Shown piece after piece: positions 17,362 through 20,512 of a stretch of DNA of 20,512 nucleotides. Position numbers and translations under genes: made by a program. This stretch comes from Pseudomonadota bacterium (GTDB lineage Bacteria > Pseudomonadota > Gammaproteobacteria > Xanthomonadales > Rhodanobacteraceae), in assembly GCA_021787175.1 (NCBI GenBank), contig JAJYMF010000279.1:1-20512 (forward strand), in the 5' to 3' direction. The notes under the pieces are model-generated. The model was not told the origin of the DNA. It saw only the letters and a list, made by a program, of their open reading frames with translations, and made no database searches. Every line of letters starts with the position of its first letter. Within the stretch, counting starts at the first letter, position 1.

Positions 17362-18561
17362 ATGCTCAAGCTCGCCCGGCGCATGAGCCGCGCCAAGCCC
17401 AGCGCGATCATGGTGATCGCGGACAAGGCCAGGAAACTCAAGGCCGAAGGCCGCGACATCGTCAACTTCTCGATCGGCGTGCCCAACTTCCTGCCCGGGC
17501 CGCACGTCTACGAGGCCGCGCGCAAGGCGCTGGATGCCGACACTGGCCAGTACGGTTCCAACCGCGGCCGCGACGATCTGCTCGACGCCTTCATCGCGCA
17601 CCTGGCGCGCGCCGGCCTGCCGGGCTACCAGCGCGAGAACATCGCGGTCGGCGTCGGCGCCAAGCAGGTGATCTACAACCTGGCCGAGGCGCTGCTGGAC
17701 GAGGGCGACGAGATCGCTTTCCCGACGCCCTACTGGACCAGTTACCTCGACATCGCCGAGATCGTCGGTGCCAAGGTCAAACTGCTGCCGTGCCCATCGT
17801 CGCAGCACTACAAGCTGACGCCGGACCAGCTCGACGCCGCGATCACGCCGGCGACCCGGGTGTTCCTGTTCAACAACCCGTCCAATCCGACCGGCATGGT
17901 CTACACGCGCGATGAAATCGCCGCGCTGGCCTCGGTGCTGGTGCGCAAGCCGGATACCTGGATCATCACCGACGACATCTACCATCGCATGGTGTTTGAC
18001 GGTCTGGGCTACCACAACTTCGTGCATTCGCGGCCGGAGCTGCGCGAGCGCACGATCTTCATCGACTCGCTGTCGAAGACCTACGGCATGCCCGGCTGGC
18101 GCGTCGGCTTCATGGCCGGGCCGGTCGCGGTGGCCAAGGCCGTGGTCACGCTCAACTCCAACCACATCACCAACATCCCCGAGATCGTCACTGCCGCGGC
18201 GGTCGCCGCGTTCAGCGGCCCGCAGGATGTGACCGAACGCCAGTGCGCCGATTTCGCGCAGCGCCGCGACCGCGTGGTGGCGGCCCTGACGGCGATCCCT
18301 GGCGTGTCCTGCCCGCGGCCGCAGGGCGCGTTCTATGCGTTTCCCGACATCTCGTCCGCGTTCGGCAGGCGGCATGGCAGCACGCGCATCGACAACGATG
18401 TCGATTTCTGCGCCGCGCTGCTGGACGCCAAGGGCGTGGCCTGCGTGCCCGGCTCGGCCTTCGGCGAGCCGCGTGCGCTGCGCATCTCCTACACCTGTCC
18501 GCCGGCGCAGCTCGATGCGGGGTTGAAGCGGATTGCCGAGTTTTTTGCCGGATTGCAGTGA
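17362..18561 (+). CDS. PLP-dependent class I aminotransferase (aspartate-type fold I)
   Basis: The product is 399 residues, the usual length for fold-type I aminotransferases. PLP-site residues are present: NNPSNPTG (171-178), DDIY with Asp204 and Tyr207, the Schiff-base Lys239 in SLSKTYGMPGWRVGF, and carboxylate-binding Arg374 in ALRISY. The N-terminal 'SIGVPNFLPG' and 'QYGSNRG' blocks fit a branch typical of xanthomonads, as I recall it. It likely transfers amino groups between aspartate or another amino acid and 2-oxoglutarate; the exact substrate is not visible. ATG 17362 is preceded by GAGAG at about 8 nt, and TAGCAT (17327-17332) is a possible -10 box. It lies upstream of malate dehydrogenase; oxaloacetate links the two reactions if this is an aspartate aminotransferase. 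Confidence 0.9.
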   Translation: MLKLARRMSRAKPSAIMVIADKARKLKAEGRDIVNFSIGVPNFLPGPHVYEAARKALDADTGQYGSNRGRDDLLDAFIAHLARAGLPGYQRENIAVGVGAKQVIYNLAEALLDEGDEIAFPTPYWTSYLDIAEIVGAKVKLLPCPSSQHYKLTPDQLDAAITPATRVFLFNNPSNPTGMVYTRDEIAALASVLVRKPDTWIITDDIYHRMVFDGLGYHNFVHSRPELRERTIFIDSLSKTYGMPGWRVGFMAGPVAVAKAVVTLNSNHITNIPEIVTAAAVAAFSGPQDVTERQCADFAQRRDRVVAALTAIPGVSCPRPQGAFYAFPDISSAFGRRHGSTRIDNDVDFCAALLDAKGVACVPGSAFGEPRALRISYTCPPAQLDAGLKRIAEFFAGLQ

Positions 18562-18591
18562 GGGCGGAACTCGATAACACGGGATCCGGGA

Positions 18592-18610
18592 CCCGGGACC
18601 GGGGACCCGG
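18592..18610 (+). repeat. Inverted repeat unit, left copy (within a GGGAYCC tandem run)
   Basis: These 19 bp, CCCGGGACCGGGGACCCGG, match the reverse complement of 18828-18846 at 18 of 19 positions. The unit sits inside a run built from GGGATCC/GGGACCC heptamers (18581-18608), starting 20 nt after the aminotransferase stop. This resembles dispersed intergenic repeats of xanthomonad genomes. Confidence 0.6.
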
Positions 18611-18821
18611 AAAGGCAGAAATCGCGAGCGGATGACGAGCGACTTCGACATCAATCCAGACGCCACGCAACGCCGATCCGCGATTCGCGCAAAGACTGCA
18701 GATGCCCGCACCGGATCACGTCCTGAGTGTCGTTCTCGCACGAGTTCGACCCGCCGAGCGGATTAAAGATCGGCAAGTTTGCCCCGCGCACGTGACTCAC
18801 TGAACCACGGGCGCCTGAATC

Positions 18822-18851
18822 CGGGGCCCGGGCCCCCGGTCCCGGGCCCCG
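18822..18851 (+). repeat. Strong GC hairpin upstream of mdh, containing the right inverted-repeat copy
   Basis: CGGGGCCCGGG (18822-18832) and CCCGGGCCCCG (18841-18851) are perfect 11-bp arms made only of G and C, around an 8-nt loop. The right copy of the 19-bp inverted repeat (18828-18846) lies within it. The hairpin ends 35 nt before the mdh ATG and about 20 nt before its GGAG ribosome site, with no T-run after it. It could end transcripts of the aminotransferase, attenuate mdh or be a mobile repeat unit. Confidence 0.6.
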
Positions 18852-18886
18852 AATCTCTCCCCGCCTCACCTCATGGAGTCCCCACG

Positions 18887-19873
18887 ATGAAATCCCCCAT
18901 CCGCGTTGCCGTTACGGGCGCTGCCGGTCAGATCGGCTATGCCCTGCTGTTCCGCATCGCCGCCGGCGACATGCTGGGTCCCGACCAGCCGGTGATCCTG
19001 CACCTGCTCGAGATCACGCCGGCGCTGCCGGCGCTGAATGGTGTGGCAATGGAACTCAACGACTGCGCGTTCCCGCTGCTGCGCGGCATCGTCGCCACCG
19101 ATGACGTCAACGTGGCCTTCAAGGACGTCGATTACGCGCTGCTGGTCGGTGCGCGTCCGCGCGGACCGGGCATGGAGCGCAAGGATCTGCTCGAGGCCAA
19201 CGGCGCGATCTTCGCACCGCAGGGCCGTGCGCTGAACGCGCACGCGCGGCGCGACGTCAAGGTGCTGGTGGTCGGCAACCCGGCCAACACCAATTCCCTG
19301 ATCGCGCAGTCCAACGCACCCGACCTCGATCCGAAGTGTTTCACCGCGATGGTGCGACTGGACCACAACCGCGCGCTGTCGCAGCTGGCCGAGAAGACCG
19401 GTGCGCACAGCACCGATGTCAAGCGCGTCATCATCTGGGGCAACCACAGCTCGACCCAGTACCCCGACATCCATCACGCCACGGTCAAGGGCCAGCCGGC
19501 GCTGTCGCTGGTCGATCGGGACTGGTACGAGAAGGATTTCATCCCGACCGTGCAGCAGCGCGGCGCGGCCATCATCAAGGCGCGCGGCGCCTCGTCGGCC
19601 GCCTCGGCGGCGGCGGCGGCGATCGACCACATGCGCAGCTGGGCGCTGGGCACCGCGGACGGCGACTGGGTGTCGATGGGCATTCCTTCCGACGGCAGCT
19701 ACGGCATCGCGCCCGGTGTGATCTACGGCTATCCGGTCACCTGCAGGAACGGCCAGTACGCGATCGTGCAGGGCCTCGCGATCGATGCCTTCTCGCGAGC
19801 GCGCATGGACGCCACCGACAAGGAACTGCGCGAGGAGCGCACCGGCGTCGAGCATCTGTTCGCCGCGCGCTGA
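18887..19873 (+). CDS. mdh: NAD-dependent malate dehydrogenase
   Basis: The product is 328 residues and interconverts malate and oxaloacetate in the TCA cycle, in the cytoplasm. The Rossmann motif is GAAGQIG (11-17), with Glu42 in place to bind the adenosine ribose of NAD. Substrate and catalytic residues are present: Arg92 and Arg98 (GARPRGPGMERKD), NPANTN (131-136), Asp159 and Arg162 (MVRLDHNRA) and proton-accepting His187 in IIWGNHSSTQYP. The length and motifs match the group 2-like bacterial enzyme found in many proteobacteria rather than the E. coli 312-residue form. ATG 18887 has GGAG 8 nt upstream; an in-frame ATG at 18779 would add a Pro/Gly-rich translation of the GC hairpin. A clear terminator follows. 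Confidence 0.97.
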   Translation: MKSPIRVAVTGAAGQIGYALLFRIAAGDMLGPDQPVILHLLEITPALPALNGVAMELNDCAFPLLRGIVATDDVNVAFKDVDYALLVGARPRGPGMERKDLLEANGAIFAPQGRALNAHARRDVKVLVVGNPANTNSLIAQSNAPDLDPKCFTAMVRLDHNRALSQLAEKTGAHSTDVKRVIIWGNHSSTQYPDIHHATVKGQPALSLVDRDWYEKDFIPTVQQRGAAIIKARGASSAASAAAAAIDHMRSWALGTADGDWVSMGIPSDGSYGIAPGVIYGYPVTCRNGQYAIVQGLAIDAFSRARMDATDKELREERTGVEHLFAAR

Positions 19874-19895
19874 ATCCACGCGCAGGGGCAAGTAC

Positions 19896-19919
19896 CAAGG
19901 GCGGCCTCGGCCGCCCTTG
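19896..19919 (+). terminator. Intrinsic terminator-like hairpin after mdh
   Basis: CAAGGGCGGCC (19896-19906) and GGCCGCCCTTG (19909-19919) are perfect 11-bp arms starting 23 nt after the mdh stop. The stem is GC-rich with A/T at its base, and only a short TTGT follows, as is common in high-GC genomes. Confidence 0.7.
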
Positions 19920-19989
19920 TCGGATGGGGCACCCGCGGCCTCGGCCACCCCCTGGCTCGGGTCGGGCCGCTCGCGACGATGCGCCGCTT

Positions 19990-20001
19990 CGACCATGGTC
20001 G
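19990..20001. promoter_or_regulatory. 12-bp perfect palindrome upstream of prpE, operator candidate
   Basis: CGACCATGGTCG is a perfect palindrome 74-85 nt before the prpE start, upstream of a TAGGCT (20027-20032) that could be a -10 box. It is the right size for a LuxR-type or other dimeric regulator, but one copy alone is weak evidence. Confidence 0.25.
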
Positions 20002-20074
20002 CACCGCGCGCGCGACGTGCCTGCGCTAGGCTGATGGCCTGTATCGGATGACGTGAAAGCAGGATCGCGAAGGG

Positions 20075-20512
20075 ATGCGTTACGAGGATCTGTATCGCCG
20101 TTCGATCGAGCAGCCCGAGGCGTTCTGGGCCGACGAGGCGCGGGCGATCCACTGGCACAAGCCGCCCGGGCGCATCCTCGACTACACCAGCCCGCCGTTC
20201 CGTGCGTGGTTCGTCGGCGGCGAGACCAACCTCTGCTACAACGCCGTCGATCGGCATCTGGCTGCGCGCCCCGACCAGCCGGCGCTGGTGGCGATTTCCA
20301 CCGAGACCGGTGTCACCCGCAGCGTCACCTATCGCGAGCTCCATCGCGAGGTGAATGCCTTTGCGGCGGCGTTGCTGGAGCTGGGCGTCGGCCGCGGCGA
20401 CCGCGTGGTGATCTACATGCCGAACATGGCCGAGGCGGTGTACGCCATGCTGGCCTGCGCGCGCATCGGCGCGATTCACTCGGTGGTGTTCGGCGGCTTC
20501 GCGGCGCACAAC
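20075..20512 (+). CDS. prpE: Propionyl-CoA synthetase (AMP-forming), N-terminal part cut off by window edge
   Basis: The 146 codons seen form the N-terminus of an acyl-CoA synthetase; the adenylation core motifs lie beyond the edge. It resembles PrpE closely as I recall that protein: 'YRRSIEQPEAFWADEAR' (7-23), a PPFRAWFVGGETNLCYNAVDR block (39-59), RGDRVVIYMPN (108-118) and CARIGAIHSVVFGGF (127-141). The shorter start before the FW motif fits PrpE better than acetyl-CoA synthetase Acs. The enzyme activates propionate (and to a lesser extent acetate) with ATP and CoA in the cytoplasm. ATG 20075 has AGGA about 10 nt upstream. No other prp gene is in view; it is separated from mdh by the terminator at 19896-19919. 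Confidence 0.88.
   Translation, partial: MRYEDLYRRSIEQPEAFWADEARAIHWHKPPGRILDYTSPPFRAWFVGGETNLCYNAVDRHLAARPDQPALVAISTETGVTRSVTYRELHREVNAFAAALLELGVGRGDRVVIYMPNMAEAVYAMLACARIGAIHSVVFGGFAAHN

Larger units (their letters stand above)
18562..18886. other. 325-bp intergenic region with GC-only repeats, no gene supported
   Basis: The stretch starts after the aminotransferase stop and ends at the mdh ATG. It holds an inverted repeat pair (18592-18610 and 18828-18846), a run of 7-nt GGGAYCC units (18581-18608) and a strong hairpin (18822-18851). The 217 bp between the repeats is less GC-rich and contains only a 45-codon open frame near 18633 and a short minus-strand frame, neither with homology or a ribosome site. 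A GATTAAAGAT stretch near 18762 could include a weak -10 box for mdh. Confidence 0.6.

Noticed and set aside
18633..18767. A 45-codon plus-strand frame between the inverted repeats.
   Set aside because: No ribosome site and an Arg/Ser-rich translation without homology.
18651..18869. A short minus-strand frame in the mdh upstream gap with a tRNA-like 'GGGTCGAACTC' stretch.
   Set aside because: No acceptor stem or complete cloverleaf can be built and no protein family is recognised, so neither a tRNA nor a gene is supported.
18866..20509. A minus-strand open frame of 547 codons opposite mdh and prpE.
   Set aside because: It is Arg/His/Gly-rich with no recognisable motif, and both genes on the other strand have full catalytic motifs.

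Overview
This is a GC-rich bacterial chromosome segment (roughly two thirds G+C by eye). It is best explained as a gammaproteobacterium of the order Lysobacterales/Xanthomonadales. The basis is the kind of genes present: a class I aminotransferase and malate dehydrogenase of the type I associate with xanthomonads, a TonB-dependent receptor, an SLC5-fused hybrid kinase and high-GC codon use. The genus cannot be told from the sequence alone. No rRNA, intact tRNA, insertion sequence, prophage or CRISPR array was seen.

Layout. Positions 1-5736 hold four minus-strand genes: a truncated membrane PAS sensor at the left edge (1-1353), an UndA-like fatty-acid decarboxylase (1429-2205), the ribosome-associated GTPase TypA/BipA (2371-4191) and a GntP-family permease (4339-5736). 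The permease is divergent from a TonB-dependent outer-membrane receptor (5892-8165). Next comes a 1101-residue hybrid sensor kinase whose input half is a 13-helix SLC5-like transporter (8270-11575). A LuxR/NarL-type response regulator (11576-12238) abuts it tail to tail with no intervening base. A secreted D-3-hydroxybutyrate oligomer hydrolase (12381-14210) and a cytoplasmic cyclophilin (14266-14772) follow on the plus strand.

Positions 14960-17089 look accessory: an AbiEii-type nucleotidyltransferase overlapping a small upstream partner gene (a probable toxin-antitoxin pair), then a DUF6429-PRiA4b domain fusion. The right end is core metabolism: a PLP aminotransferase (17362-18561), malate dehydrogenase (18887-19873) and the start of propionyl-CoA synthetase PrpE (20075 to the edge). 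A 325-bp gap between the aminotransferase and mdh carries a GC-only inverted repeat pair and a very strong hairpin.

How it may fit together (inference): the kinase and regulator have the architecture of CrbS/CrbR-type systems, which in other gammaproteobacteria control acetyl-CoA synthetase and short-chain carboxylate use. The window also holds a 3-hydroxybutyrate oligomer hydrolase, a GntP permease (a family with hydroxybutyrate and gluconate carriers), PrpE and malate dehydrogenase. This suggests a neighbourhood for scavenging short-chain (hydroxy)acids. The most distinctive single gene is the UndA-like enzyme, which would make a volatile terminal alkene (1-undecene) from lauric acid.
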